Positions 50,095-58,819 of a stretch of 64,000 nt of DNA are shown here, piece by piece. The first letter of the stretch is position 1. The number at the start of each line of letters is the position of its first letter. This DNA is from UBA3792 sp045114775 (GTDB taxonomy: Bacteria > Bacillota > Clostridia > Christensenellales > CAG-138). The notes beneath the pieces are model-generated. The model saw only the letters and a program-made list of their open reading frames with translations. It had not been told where the DNA came from and ran no database searches. The stretch spans positions 248,001 through 312,000 of the forward strand of contig JBGULC010000008.1 in NCBI GenBank assembly GCA_045114775.1, written 5' to 3'. The translations under genes were made by a program, and so were the position numbers.

Positions 50095-51549
50095 ATGCAG
50101 GATGTTCTGAACGCGTTCTCCTTTCTGATCCGTCCCGAGGTGCTGTTCCCCGCGGCGCTCGGCACGCTGCTCGGCGTCTATATCGGCGCGATCCCCGGCC
50201 TGTCCGGTACGATGGCGGTTTCACTGCTCGTTTCGTTGACCTACGCCTGGTCCGAGGTCCCCGCGATCGCGCTCATTATGGGCGTGTTCGTCGGCGTGGT
50301 CTACGGCGGTTCTCGGTCCGCGATCCTTCTGAACATTCCCGGCGCGCCGGCCGCCGTCGCCACCGGCTTTGACGGCTATCCGCTCGCGCAGAAGGGCAAG
50401 GCCGCGCAGGCGATGGGGCTTGCGTGCGTGCAGTCCTTTATCGGCACGATGCTCGGCATCCTCGCGCTTGCGTTTCTGACGCCGCAGATCGCGAAGATCT
50501 CCTCCGCGTTCAAATCGGTGGACTATCTTCTGCTCGGTCTTCTGGCACTGCTGCTTGTCGGAAGTCTCTCCCGCGGGAGTCTTCTGAAAGGGCTTCTGGG
50601 CGCGGCGCTCGGATTGTTTCTGGGCTGTGTCGGCAATTCCTATTCCGTCAACCGCTTTACGCTCGGCGTCCCGTATCTGAACGGCGGGATCAGCTTTATC
50701 GTCGCCATGATCGGTCTGTTCGGCGCGGGCGAAGCGCTCTATCAGCTTTCGGTCGACACGCCTCCGGTAAAGCAGGAGGTCCCGAAACGCATCGTTCCGC
50801 CGCTCAGGACGGTGATCAGGCATCTGCCGCTGACCCTGTGGAGCTCGATCCTCGGCATCTTCGTCGGCGCTTTGCCCGGCGCGGGCGGCGACATGGCTGC
50901 GCTCTTAAGCTACGATACGGCGAAGCGCACGGTCCGCAAAAACGAGGTCCCCTTCGGCGAAGGCGCCGTAGAGGGGCTGATCGCGCCGGAGACCGCGAAC
51001 AACGCGGCGATCGGCGGCGCGCTGATCCCCATGCTGACCCTCGGCATTCCCGGCGACGCGATCACGGCGGTGCTGCTCGGCGCACTCTCGATGCGCGGCG
51101 TAAGCCATCTGTCCCTCTTCGACAAGCGTCCCGATCTGTTTTCCCTGATCCTTGCCGCGCTTGTGCTGTCCGCGATTTTCCTGCTGCTGTTCGGACTGAC
51201 CGGCATACGGCTTTTTGTGCACGTGCTGAAGATCCCGAAGGGCATCCTGATGCCGATCATTCTGATTTTGTGCGCGATCGGCGCGTACGCGATCAATACG
51301 AACGTTTACGATGTGCTCCTTATGGTCGGCTTCGGCTTTCTCGGCTTTGCGCTGAAGCGCTTCTCCTACCCCGTGGCGCCGGTCGTGCTGGGGCTGATCC
51401 TCAGAGAGCTTCTCGAGGCCAATACGGTCCGTGTGATGCTGCTGTTCGGCGAACGTTCGATGTTCAGCGTGCTTACGCCGTTTCTGCTGCTTGCGCTGAT
51501 CGCCTTGCCGATCCTGTCCCGCATCCGGGGAAGAAAGGAGCGCGTATGA
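50095..51549 (+). CDS. tctA: TTT transporter large membrane subunit
   Basis: Main ion-coupled permease subunit. 484 residues, about eleven or twelve membrane helices, with the two duplicated signature loops GVYIGAIPGLSGTMAVSLLV and GIFVGALPGAGGDMAALLSY, plus GVVYGGSRSAILLNIPGAP and GGALIPMLTLGIPGDA. Its stop overlaps the start of aroA (ATGA), so the transporter is translationally coupled to shikimate-pathway genes. Confidence 0.95.
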   Translation: MQDVLNAFSFLIRPEVLFPAALGTLLGVYIGAIPGLSGTMAVSLLVSLTYAWSEVPAIALIMGVFVGVVYGGSRSAILLNIPGAPAAVATGFDGYPLAQKGKAAQAMGLACVQSFIGTMLGILALAFLTPQIAKISSAFKSVDYLLLGLLALLLVGSLSRGSLLKGLLGAALGLFLGCVGNSYSVNRFTLGVPYLNGGISFIVAMIGLFGAGEALYQLSVDTPPVKQEVPKRIVPPLRTVIRHLPLTLWSSILGIFVGALPGAGGDMAALLSYDTAKRTVRKNEVPFGEGAVEGLIAPETANNAAIGGALIPMLTLGIPGDAITAVLLGALSMRGVSHLSLFDKRPDLFSLILAALVLSAIFLLLFGLTGIRLFVHVLKIPKGILMPIILILCAIGAYAINTNVYDVLLMVGFGFLGFALKRFSYPVAPVVLGLILRELLEANTVRVMLLFGERSMFSVLTPFLLLALIALPILSRIRGRKERV

Positions 51550-52730
51550 AGCTTTCGATCGAACGCGCAAACGGCGTGCTTTTCGCGCCGCCGTCCAAAT
51601 CCGCCCTGCACCGCCGCCTGATTCTGAACGCGCTCGCAGGCTGTTTCGACGTGCCTGCGGATCCATGTACGGACGTTTCCGTAACCGCAAACAGCTTACA
51701 AGCTCTGCAGTCCGGCGCGACGGTCGATCTGAAGGACTGCGGCGCTGCGCTCCGGTTTCTGCTGCCGGTCTCCCTTCTGTTTTCCGGCGCATGTTTTACG
51801 GGCAGTCCGCGGCTTTCTGAACGTCCGATTCTCCCGCTGATTGAGGTGCTGCGCGAACACGGTGCGTCCGTATCGAACGACGCCCTGCCGCTGACCGTCT
51901 CGGGTACGCTGCGTCCCGGCGATTACACGCTCGACGGCAGCGTCAGTTCGCAGTTTTTCAGTGGTCTTTTGCTGACGCTCCCCTTCCTTTCCGGCGACAG
52001 TACGCTGCGTTGGACGGCACCGCCCGTATCCGCGGGCTATATTTCGCTGACCGAACGGATGCTGGAAGAGCACGGCGTTTCGGTGATTCGCACGGAATAC
52101 GGGTACCGGATCCCCGGCGGTCAAAAACCTCGCGCTTTGCCGCTTACGGTCGAAGGCGACTGGTCGTGCGCCGCGCCGATGCTGATCCTCGGCGCGATCC
52201 TCGGCTCCGTGACCGTGACCGGACTCGATCCGAGCAGCAAACAGCCCGATCGCAAAGTCCTCGATGTGCTGCACCAATGCGGCGCAAGGGTCGAAATCTT
52301 CATCGATTCCGTGACCGTTTCCAAAGGAAAGCTTACCGGGTTCAAATGCAGCGGCGAGCCTGCGCCGGATCTGATCCCCGTGCTTGCTGCGCTCGCATGC
52401 GCCTCGGAGGGCGATTCCGTGCTCTACCGTCTGAGCCGTCTTCGCGACAAGGAAAGCGACCGGTTTTCCGCGCTTCTTGCGCTTCTTGAATCGCTCGGAG
52501 CGGATTTCGAGACCGAGGGTGATCGGGCGATCGCGATCCACGGTCAAGGCTCGATTCCCGGCGGCAAAGCCGACGTCCCGCCCGACCACCGCATGGTGAT
52601 GGCGGCCGCGCTTCTCTCTGCGGTTTCGGCAAAGCCTGTAAAGATCGGCAATACGAACAGTCTCAGCAAATCCTATCCCGGGTTTTTATCGGATTTTCAG
52701 AAGATCGGAGGACGCATCCATGCGATCTGA
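51546..52730 (+). CDS. aroA: 3-phosphoshikimate 1-carboxyvinyltransferase (EPSP synthase)
   Basis: Adds the enolpyruvyl group of PEP to shikimate 3-phosphate. 394 residues, short compared with the usual ~430. Motifs: FAPPSKSALHRRLILNAL, LKDCGAALRFLLPVSL, GSVSSQFFSGLLLTLPFL, GDWSCAAPMLILGA, RLRDKESDRF and PPDHRMVMAAALLS. ATG at 51546 overlaps the tctA stop; AAAGGAG lies just upstream. Overlaps aroC by 11 nt. Confidence 0.94.
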   Translation: MKLSIERANGVLFAPPSKSALHRRLILNALAGCFDVPADPCTDVSVTANSLQALQSGATVDLKDCGAALRFLLPVSLLFSGACFTGSPRLSERPILPLIEVLREHGASVSNDALPLTVSGTLRPGDYTLDGSVSSQFFSGLLLTLPFLSGDSTLRWTAPPVSAGYISLTERMLEEHGVSVIRTEYGYRIPGGQKPRALPLTVEGDWSCAAPMLILGAILGSVTVTGLDPSSKQPDRKVLDVLHQCGARVEIFIDSVTVSKGKLTGFKCSGEPAPDLIPVLAALACASEGDSVLYRLSRLRDKESDRFSALLALLESLGADFETEGDRAIAIHGQGSIPGGKADVPPDHRMVMAAALLSAVSAKPVKIGNTNSLSKSYPGFLSDFQKIGGRIHAI

Positions 52731-53808
52731 ATGGGGACATAAACTGCATATCATTGTGTTCGGCGCATCCCACGCGCCGGAGCTCGGCGTAACGATGGAG
52801 GGACTTCCGAAGGGGCTCTCCGTTGATATCGACGCGCTGCAGGCGTTCCTGGATCGGCGCGCGCCGAAGTCCGACGTCGGCAGTACCGCGCGAAAAGAGC
52901 CGGACCGCGTCTTGTTCCGTTCCGGGCTTATCAACGGCGTTACGACCGGCGAACCGCTGACCGCCGTCATCGAAAACAAGGACGCCGATTCGCGCCCATA
53001 TACGGCTTACCACGACGTACCGCGACCCTCGCACATTGATTATCCCGCGCGTCTGCGCTTCGGCGACGACGTCGATCTCAACGGCGGCGGACATTTTTCG
53101 GGCCGCATGACTGCGGCATACTGCATCGCAGGCGGGATCGCGCTCAAGCAGCTTGAGCGGGAAGGCATACGGATCGCGGCGCATCTTTCCGCGGTCGGCG
53201 ACGCTCAGGACCTGCCGTTTGATCCGGTTGACCCCGATCCCGATCAGCTCTCCGCGATCGGGAAAAAGCCTTTCCCCGTCCTCGACGACGCGCGCGGACA
53301 GCGGATGCGGGACGTCATCCGCGAGGCGCAGGCCCGCGGCGATTCCGTCGGCGGCGTGGTCGAGTGCATCGTGACCGGCTTCCCCGCCGGACACGGGACC
53401 CCGCTGTTCTCCGGTGTCGATTCCCGGCTTGCGGAGCTGCTCTTTGCCGTGCCTGCGGTTCGCGGCGTAAGCTTCGGAAGCGGCTTTGAGTCCGCGAAAA
53501 TGACCGGCTCTGCGCACAACGATCCCTATTGTCTCAAAGACGGCGCGGTCCGCACCGAAACGAACCGACACGGCGGGATCCTCGGCGGGATCAGCACGGG
53601 GATGCCGATTGTCTTCAATGCGGCGATCAAGCCTGCATCCGGCATCGCGATCCCGCAGAAAACGCTGAATCTGAAAACGGGTGAACCGGATACGCTCGAG
53701 ATCCGCGGCCGCCACGACGCCTGCATCGCCGTTCGCGTCGTGCCCGTGATCGAGGCCGTCGCCGCGCTCGCACTCTATGACCTGCTGCTGGAGGAAACGC
53801 AATGCTGA
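52720..53808 (+). CDS. aroC: Chorismate synthase
   Basis: Converts EPSP to chorismate with reduced FMN. 362 residues: WGHKLHIIVFGASHAPELGV, TARKEPDRVLFRSGLINGVT, YPARLRFGDDVDLNGGGHFS then GRMTA, GSGFESAKMTGSAHNDPY and HGGILGGISTGMPIVF. It overlaps aroA at the start and the aroQ-aroK fusion at its end (7 nt). Confidence 0.95.
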   Translation: MRSEWGHKLHIIVFGASHAPELGVTMEGLPKGLSVDIDALQAFLDRRAPKSDVGSTARKEPDRVLFRSGLINGVTTGEPLTAVIENKDADSRPYTAYHDVPRPSHIDYPARLRFGDDVDLNGGGHFSGRMTAAYCIAGGIALKQLEREGIRIAAHLSAVGDAQDLPFDPVDPDPDQLSAIGKKPFPVLDDARGQRMRDVIREAQARGDSVGGVVECIVTGFPAGHGTPLFSGVDSRLAELLFAVPAVRGVSFGSGFESAKMTGSAHNDPYCLKDGAVRTETNRHGGILGGISTGMPIVFNAAIKPASGIAIPQKTLNLKTGEPDTLEIRGRHDACIAVRVVPVIEAVAALALYDLLLEETQC

Positions 53809-54563
53809 ACGTATACCGCTCCGAACTCGACCGCATCGACGACGCGATCGTCAAGCTCTTTTCCGAGCGCATGAACGTCGTCGAACGGATCGCGGATTAT
53901 AAACGGAAGAATCATCTCGATGCGCTTGATCCCGACCGTGAACGGATCATGCTCGAACGACTGTCCGCCGCGGTTCCCGAAGACCGGCGCGACGCCGTGC
54001 TTGCGCTCTATGAAGCGATCCTTTCGATCAGCAAAGCGCAGCAGCGCATGACGAACACGAACATCGTGCTGATCGGTATGCCCGGCTCCGGCAAAACGAG
54101 CGTCGCGCGGCATCTCTCTTTGCTGCTCTCCCGCCCGATCGCTTCAACCGACGAAGCGGTCGAGGCGCGCATCGGCATGCCGATCGAAGCCCTGTTCCGC
54201 ACGGAAGGCGAGGCGGCGTTCCGCGCCGTTGAGACCGAGATCGTAAAGGAGCTGTCCTCCGTCTGGGGCAGTATCATCGCAACCGGCGGCGGCACGGTGC
54301 TGTCCGAAGAGAACCGTAAGGTGCTGCGGCAAAACAGCCGTATCTACTATATCCGCCGTCCGCTCGATACGCTGGACACGTCTGGCCGTCCGCTTTCGCA
54401 GGGCGAAGGCGCGCTTGATCGACTGTACGCGCAGCGGCATGCGCTCTATGAGGAGTTTTGCGACGTACAGCTTGACGGTGACGATGATTTCTCCGTTACG
54501 GCAGAGCGGATCGCGGCGGAGTTTCTGGAACGCTATTCCATGCGCGGCACGATTCAGGCTTGA
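53802..54563 (+). CDS. Chorismate mutase (AroQ) - shikimate kinase (AroK) fusion
   Basis: Bifunctional 253-residue protein. Residues 1-~82 are an AroQ chorismate mutase (YRSELDRIDDAIVKLFSERM then NVVERIADYKRKN); 86-253 are a shikimate kinase with Walker A IGMPGSGKTS (91-100), the shikimate-binding STDEAVEARIGMPIEALF and FR, and ATGGGTVL. It thus joins steps on both sides of EPSP synthase and chorismate synthase. Such fusions occur in Firmicutes. Last gene of the tct-aro unit. Confidence 0.92.
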   Translation: MLNVYRSELDRIDDAIVKLFSERMNVVERIADYKRKNHLDALDPDRERIMLERLSAAVPEDRRDAVLALYEAILSISKAQQRMTNTNIVLIGMPGSGKTSVARHLSLLLSRPIASTDEAVEARIGMPIEALFRTEGEAAFRAVETEIVKELSSVWGSIIATGGGTVLSEENRKVLRQNSRIYYIRRPLDTLDTSGRPLSQGEGALDRLYAQRHALYEEFCDVQLDGDDDFSVTAERIAAEFLERYSMRGTIQA

Positions 54564-54743
54564 CGGTATTCGCGTTGATACATGACGTGATCGAACCGTT
54601 CATGAGCGCGAAGGTCAGAGATCGGTATCGAAACGCAAGGTGCAAGAAGCGCCCAGCGGCTTCGCGCCGTCTTCTCCGAAAAAGCGCTCCGTTCGCCGTG
54701 CAATCCGAAAAAACAGCCCGCCGAAAAGCAGGCTTTTGCATGA

Positions 54744-54774
54744 AAAAGGGACGCGCAAAGAACGCGTCCCTTTT
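54744..54774. terminator. Bidirectional terminator after the aro genes
   Basis: A 12-bp perfect stem (54744-54755 with 54763-54774, loop 54756-54762), with A-rich left and T-rich right flanks. The 54564-54743 stretch before it holds no convincing gene. Confidence 0.88.
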
Positions 54775-54794
54775 GATCGTATCGGTCGTGTATG

Positions 54795-55109
54795 TTATAT
54801 GCGCTTGCCGAAAAAGAAGTTGGCAAACGCGGCGCCGGCGAGCAAAACGATCCCGATGATGAAGACCGCCCATGCAAAGCCGCTCTTGCCGATGCACAGC
54901 GAAAGGATGCCGAACAGCAGGAAATAAGCCGAAGCGAACAGCTCGATCCAACCGACTCGCTGCGCGTAGGAGCTGTCTACCTTGCCGGCATGACGTTCCA
55001 TCACATAGTTCGTGATCAGAGCGTATTTGCCGCGCATCGCGATCATATAGCCGAAAAAGCCCAAACCCAACGCCATCAAAATCATGATGATTCCCAATGC
55101 TACGTGCAT
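54795..55109 (-). CDS. Small three-helix membrane protein, possibly DUF3784-like
   Basis: 104 residues with three predicted membrane helices (LGIIMILMALGLGFFGYMIA; ELFASAYFLLFGILSLCIG; AWAVFIIGIVLLAGAAFANF) and a short polar loop with YVMERHAGKVDSS. Length and layout resemble DUF3784 proteins, but that is a guess. GGAGGC precedes the ATG. Monocistronic. The region 55110-55415 upstream is AT-rich, with no gene on either strand and one plus-strand promoter. Confidence 0.75.
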   Translation of the reverse strand: MHVALGIIMILMALGLGFFGYMIAMRGKYALITNYVMERHAGKVDSSYAQRVGWIELFASAYFLLFGILSLCIGKSGFAWAVFIIGIVLLAGAAFANFFFGKRI

Positions 55110-55327
55110 TACTCTGCCTCCTGTTCCCAGGGATTGAATTCATTTCCCATTCTTTGTTTTGATTATAACACAAATTTGCAACAAAAAGTCAACATCATTG
55201 TTACAAATTTACGAACTTTTTGACGAATTTCGGATATCCGGCATTGTATTGCGGATCAGCCGTCCGATTTGCAGCCGAGTCTTTCGGAACGCCGTCGTTT
55301 TGTCTGTCGGAACCGTATCTTTTTTTG

Positions 55328-55356
55328 TTGCATCATGCGGTTCTCCGTGTTATACT
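55328..55356 (+). promoter_or_regulatory. Promoter of the zinc-ribbon membrane protein
   Basis: TTGCAT (55328-55333), a 17-nt spacer and TATACT (55351-55356). Confidence 0.65.
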
Positions 55357-55415
55357 GTATACAGAAGCAGATCGCTATCTTCAGGTCTGCAAAACAAGGA
55401 TAAGGAGTGAATACT

Positions 55416-56258
55416 ATGTTCTGTCAAAAATGCGGCGCTGATATCCCGGATAATTCAACCTTCTGCAGAGCGTGCGGCGCGCCGGTTGCAGGAAAAAAAG
55501 CGCCTAAAGCGCCCAAAACAGCCCCGTCCCTTTTCGATAATCTTCTCAACACGCTGAAGCTGTATGTCACGAAGGGACCCGGTGAAGCCATTATGAGCGC
55601 TGCAAGCAGCAGCACGTTCGAATGGTCGATCCTGCTCGGCGCAAATGTGTTCTTCTTCATGTTCGCATTTGCCATTACCAGCGCCTGTCTGCATTTCGGC
55701 TTTGGATTCCCGCTTCTGTTCGGGCTTTTGATCGCACTGATTGCAAACGGCGTCATGTTCGGCGTCTTCTTCGGGCTGATGGCCATAATGCGGAAAAAAC
55801 TTCCTTTCATGGGTCTTTTGAACCTTTACGCACTGACGACGCTTCCGCTGACCGCAGCAGCTGTTCTGAGCATGCCCTTTGCGCCCCTTTGGCACGTTCT
55901 GCCGATGATCTTCTTTGCGATCGCACTGCTCGCACAGTTCTTCCTGATGTACATCGCGCTGCAGAAGGCTACGGACAATCATGTGAACTTCCATATCTTC
56001 ATGGGATTAGTCGCAGGTGCGATCTGCATCCTCTTTATCGCATCCTATTGGCTGAACGCAGCATCCGTCCACGCAACTCTGAAGTCCGCCTACGCCTCTT
56101 ATTCCGATGCACAGGAGGCATACTATAAAGCCGATTACGACAAAAGAGAAAAATATCAGAAAAAGGTTGAAAAAGCGCGCGAGCGCCTTTCCGATACAAC
56201 CGAAGGACTCAGCAATCTCATGAAAAAGTATACAGGCGATGTTTTCGATCTGCAATAA
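55416..56258 (+). CDS. Zinc-ribbon membrane protein of unknown function
   Basis: 280 residues. An N-terminal zinc ribbon (MFCQKCG and FCRACG; Cys3, 6, 17, 20) and a Lys/Ala/Pro linker precede five or six membrane helices (~65-215) and a charged C-terminal helix (AQEAYYKADYDKREKYQKKV) that could form a coiled coil. The ATG at 55416 has AAGGAG 8 nt upstream; a GTG at 55407 overlaps that site and is less likely. The layout resembles YIP1-type or zinc-ribbon-tethered membrane proteins. No partner gene is nearby. Confidence 0.8.
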   Translation: MFCQKCGADIPDNSTFCRACGAPVAGKKAPKAPKTAPSLFDNLLNTLKLYVTKGPGEAIMSAASSSTFEWSILLGANVFFFMFAFAITSACLHFGFGFPLLFGLLIALIANGVMFGVFFGLMAIMRKKLPFMGLLNLYALTTLPLTAAAVLSMPFAPLWHVLPMIFFAIALLAQFFLMYIALQKATDNHVNFHIFMGLVAGAICILFIASYWLNAASVHATLKSAYASYSDAQEAYYKADYDKREKYQKKVEKARERLSDTTEGLSNLMKKYTGDVFDLQ

Positions 56259-56271
56259 ATTGAATTCATGC

Positions 56272-56299
56272 AAACGCCTCGCTTTCGCGAGGCGTTTTC
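56272..56299 (+). terminator. Terminator of the zinc-ribbon gene
   Basis: An 11-bp perfect stem (56272-56282 with 56287-56297, loop tttc) followed by T's. Confidence 0.85.
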
Positions 56300-56318
56300 T
56301 TGTATTCCGAAAACGCAC

Positions 56319-56545
56319 TTATCAAAACAGCAAGTGTTGATAACAGACTTTCCCGCAAAAGGTTGGCAGTGCAGTTTTTTCGTCGCGAGGGCGTTTACAA
56401 CCGAGCAGCCGAAGCAAGCGTGATCGCTTGCGGAAAGGAGCCGCAACGGAGAGGGTGAGCGGTGACATTTTCTCCAAAAAGAGAAATGTCGCCGCGAACG
56501 ATTCGACGTTCGCGGCGACGTGGTACGAGTGTTGATAACGGACTT
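56319..56545. repeat. Structured intergenic repeat block at the edge of the AT-rich region
   Basis: Non-coding stretch bounded by an 18-bp direct repeat AGTGTTGATAACRGACTT (56333-56350 and 56528-56545, one mismatch). Inside are a 13-bp perfect hairpin (56488-56500 with 56507-56519), a weaker one (56465-56489) and a GC-rich segment. TTATCAA/TTGATAA (56319-56325 and 56337-56343) forms a palindrome at the left end. It may be a small non-autonomous element or the scar of one. 56546-56642 is AT-rich with nothing recognised. Confidence 0.6.
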
Positions 56546-56642
56546 GGAAAAAACTATAAAGACAGTCGCACACATATTCTCGACTATATTATAAGTTTGA
56601 ACATCATATGGTTATATGAAGAAAACTTGTGAATGATATGCT

Positions 56643-58067
56643 TTAGAGCTTTTTCTCAATATTGATTATTTTGCAAATATCTGAAGCCATGTTTTTTCCT
56701 TCTCGGTGATCGCTTGGCGTTTTTGGAATGCTAAACATGTATCTATTATCGTAGAAAGACATTTTATAGTGAGAGCCGTCTTCTGTAAGAATAAACCCGT
56801 TTTCTTTCAGTTTTGTTTTCTCTACATTTGATATTTGACCGCCCTTTTCAAATACTTCGCGAACCGCATTTACTATTCGTTCACATGAACCAACCCGTGG
56901 ATTCGCATGAATTAGTGATTGAATAATCGCATATGCGCGAGAGTTTTCCTCATATCGCATTTTTACTTGTGTGAGAATGCTATATAACAAATCATTGCGT
57001 TCTCCCGAGTATAACTCATGCTCTTCACCTTTTTTATAGAACAGACTATCTGGCTCATCAGAATCAATGCAGGCTTTTAGTGCATCTAGCTTAGAACGCA
57101 AGGAGAATACTTGTTTGATTAATTCTTCGTTTTGCTCTCGAAGTGTTGTGTTTTCACTATCAAAGGAAGCAATATACTGTGATAATTGATTCTTATGATG
57201 CTCGCCGATGTCACGCCATTCTTCCATTTCCTTCTTTGATTTTAGAGCAACAACCTGATTCCAGCTAATAGTAGATGAATCAACTCGATTAATAAGAGTA
57301 TTCCAAACAGAGGTTATTATCTCCCTCGCCATTTCTGTTTTGTTATTATATTGTGCGATGCTATGCCTTTGGCAAAAAGCTGTATTTGGAAAATAGATCC
57401 CGACATAGCCATTATGTGCGTTGTTTCCATCTGTGATCTCTCTTAATCTCAAAGCAGTATCATGATTCTCTTCAACAAATACATGAGCAATTCCACTTAA
57501 TTCATGAGCAAGATAAACCGGATCTACAGCTGTATTATTTTGATAGTCAGTACTAATATAAACAGAAGGGATTTCACAGGGTTGTTTTCCTACCATTAAT
57601 CTTGAACATATATCAAAATACTGTCCTTCGACTTTCAAAGGTGCATCAGCAATAGGAATACCGTTATCTTCTTTACAAAAACCACTTTCAACAAACAGAC
57701 GAACTATATATGGCTTATGAATCCGAGGAAGCTTATCGTTATAATTTGTACGAATGCAGTTTAGCTGTATAACGACCGCCCTATTTCCTTCTCTATTCAC
57801 AAAGATACAATCACTATACCAAACTGCATTTTTTTCTTTGTTTTCAAATCTACAAGCTATTATTTCAGTATTATCTGTATTATAGAAACGAATCCGTATC
57901 GCCAGATCCTCATGCTCATAATCATAATCGTGAGGATCATCCATATCAAAGTCTATGTTGACGAGAGAATAATGCGGACTGTTTTCTATCCAATTAAAAA
58001 AAATTTCTAAACATTTTTTATTTGTAATTGTTTCCCGTAATGGAAGTTTTGAACTAAAAACTAACAT
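56643..58067 (-). CDS. Accessory protein with coiled coil and HicA-like C-terminus, unknown function
   Basis: 474 residues, AT-rich unlike the chromosome. Not recognised as a known family. N-terminal ~180 residues look like a beta-rich domain; ~185-290 contains LAHELSGIAHVFVEENHD and GYVGIYFPNTAF; ~290-335 is a Glu/Gln/Leu-rich coiled coil; the last ~55 residues (EKTKLKENGFILTEDGSHYK, then NRYMFSIPKT) resemble a HicA-type dsRBD-like fold, where GSH is typical. ATG at 58067 has GAGGTGAAA upstream and its own promoter. It lies among mobile and defence-type genes; a role in phage defence is inference only. Confidence 0.7.
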   Translation of the reverse strand: MLVFSSKLPLRETITNKKCLEIFFNWIENSPHYSLVNIDFDMDDPHDYDYEHEDLAIRIRFYNTDNTEIIACRFENKEKNAVWYSDCIFVNREGNRAVVIQLNCIRTNYNDKLPRIHKPYIVRLFVESGFCKEDNGIPIADAPLKVEGQYFDICSRLMVGKQPCEIPSVYISTDYQNNTAVDPVYLAHELSGIAHVFVEENHDTALRLREITDGNNAHNGYVGIYFPNTAFCQRHSIAQYNNKTEMAREIITSVWNTLINRVDSSTISWNQVVALKSKKEMEEWRDIGEHHKNQLSQYIASFDSENTTLREQNEELIKQVFSLRSKLDALKACIDSDEPDSLFYKKGEEHELYSGERNDLLYSILTQVKMRYEENSRAYAIIQSLIHANPRVGSCERIVNAVREVFEKGGQISNVEKTKLKENGFILTEDGSHYKMSFYDNRYMFSIPKTPSDHREGKNMASDICKIINIEKKL

Positions 58068-58122
58068 TTGATTTTCACCTCATTCAATATTGCTATTAAT
58101 GCTAAGCAGATGAATTATTGAT

Positions 58123-58151
58123 ATTATAGCGCATTCTCAATTAAGATACAA
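58123..58151 (-). promoter_or_regulatory. Promoter of the coiled-coil accessory gene
   Basis: Minus strand TTGTAT (58151-58146), a 17-nt spacer and perfect TATAAT (58128-58123). Confidence 0.7.
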
Positions 58152-58272
58152 TACATTGATGCAATATGATAGTTATTGTCATATTTCAGCTTGAAACAGG
58201 TTATTCACACATTCGTCTTTCGGACTGGTTTCTTCTATGCTGTGAGCAGAAAGACAGAAGGAGGTCTGGAAT

Positions 58273-58647
58273 ATGGAACAGTACATTACGGATGAGCAGA
58301 ACGGACTGGAATATGAACTGGTCGGTGATTATTACATCGTCGCGGGCGAGGACGATCTGCCGGCGCGGCCGATCGGAATATGGGGCGCGATGCGCAGGGA
58401 CTATCTAAAGCAGCATCGGCAGAATGTGTACTATGGGTTGCTGTTTTCCGGAAAGCTGAACGATCACCTTGCAGACATTGAAGAGCAGGCGCAGGATATG
58501 ATGTGGACGCTGCCAAAGCAAACGGCAAAAGCAGAAGGCGTGACCGAAGAACTAAAGCGAAATAATCAAATGGTATGGGTTGGCGCAATGAACAATATTC
58601 AAGCGCAGGTGCGTGAGATCATAAACAAGGAATTGATATTTAGTTGA
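58273..58647 (+). CDS. tnpV: TnpV-family transposon protein
   Basis: 124 residues similar in pattern to TnpV of Tn4451-type mobilizable transposons: ITDEQNGLEYELVGDYYI, RPIGIWGAMRRDYLKQHR, GLLFSGKLNDHLADIEEQAQ and NNQMVWVGAMNNIQAQVREI. Function of TnpV is unclear. AGGAGG lies 9 nt before the ATG. GC content is higher than in the flanking cargo genes. No recombinase (TnpX) or relaxase is next to it, so it is a marker of a mobile element rather than proof of an intact one. Confidence 0.85.
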   Translation: MEQYITDEQNGLEYELVGDYYIVAGEDDLPARPIGIWGAMRRDYLKQHRQNVYYGLLFSGKLNDHLADIEEQAQDMMWTLPKQTAKAEGVTEELKRNNQMVWVGAMNNIQAQVREIINKELIFS

Positions 58648-58753
58648 ATGGCTCACAGTTCTCAGGATCCTCTCGGCGGCTGTGTGCATGAAGAATGTAA
58701 TAACGCCAGATAGATATGGCACTTATATAGTCATATAAAAAGTTTTTATTGTC

Positions 58754-58782
58754 TTGCAAATGCTTGTAAAATCGAATATAAT
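58754..58782 (+). promoter_or_regulatory. Promoter of the Mrr-L7/L12 gene
   Basis: TTGCAA (58754-58759), a 17-nt spacer and perfect TATAAT (58777-58782). Confidence 0.78.
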
Positions 58783-58819
58783 TTAAATATCAGTTGATGC
58801 ATAGTTGAAGGAGCATCTT

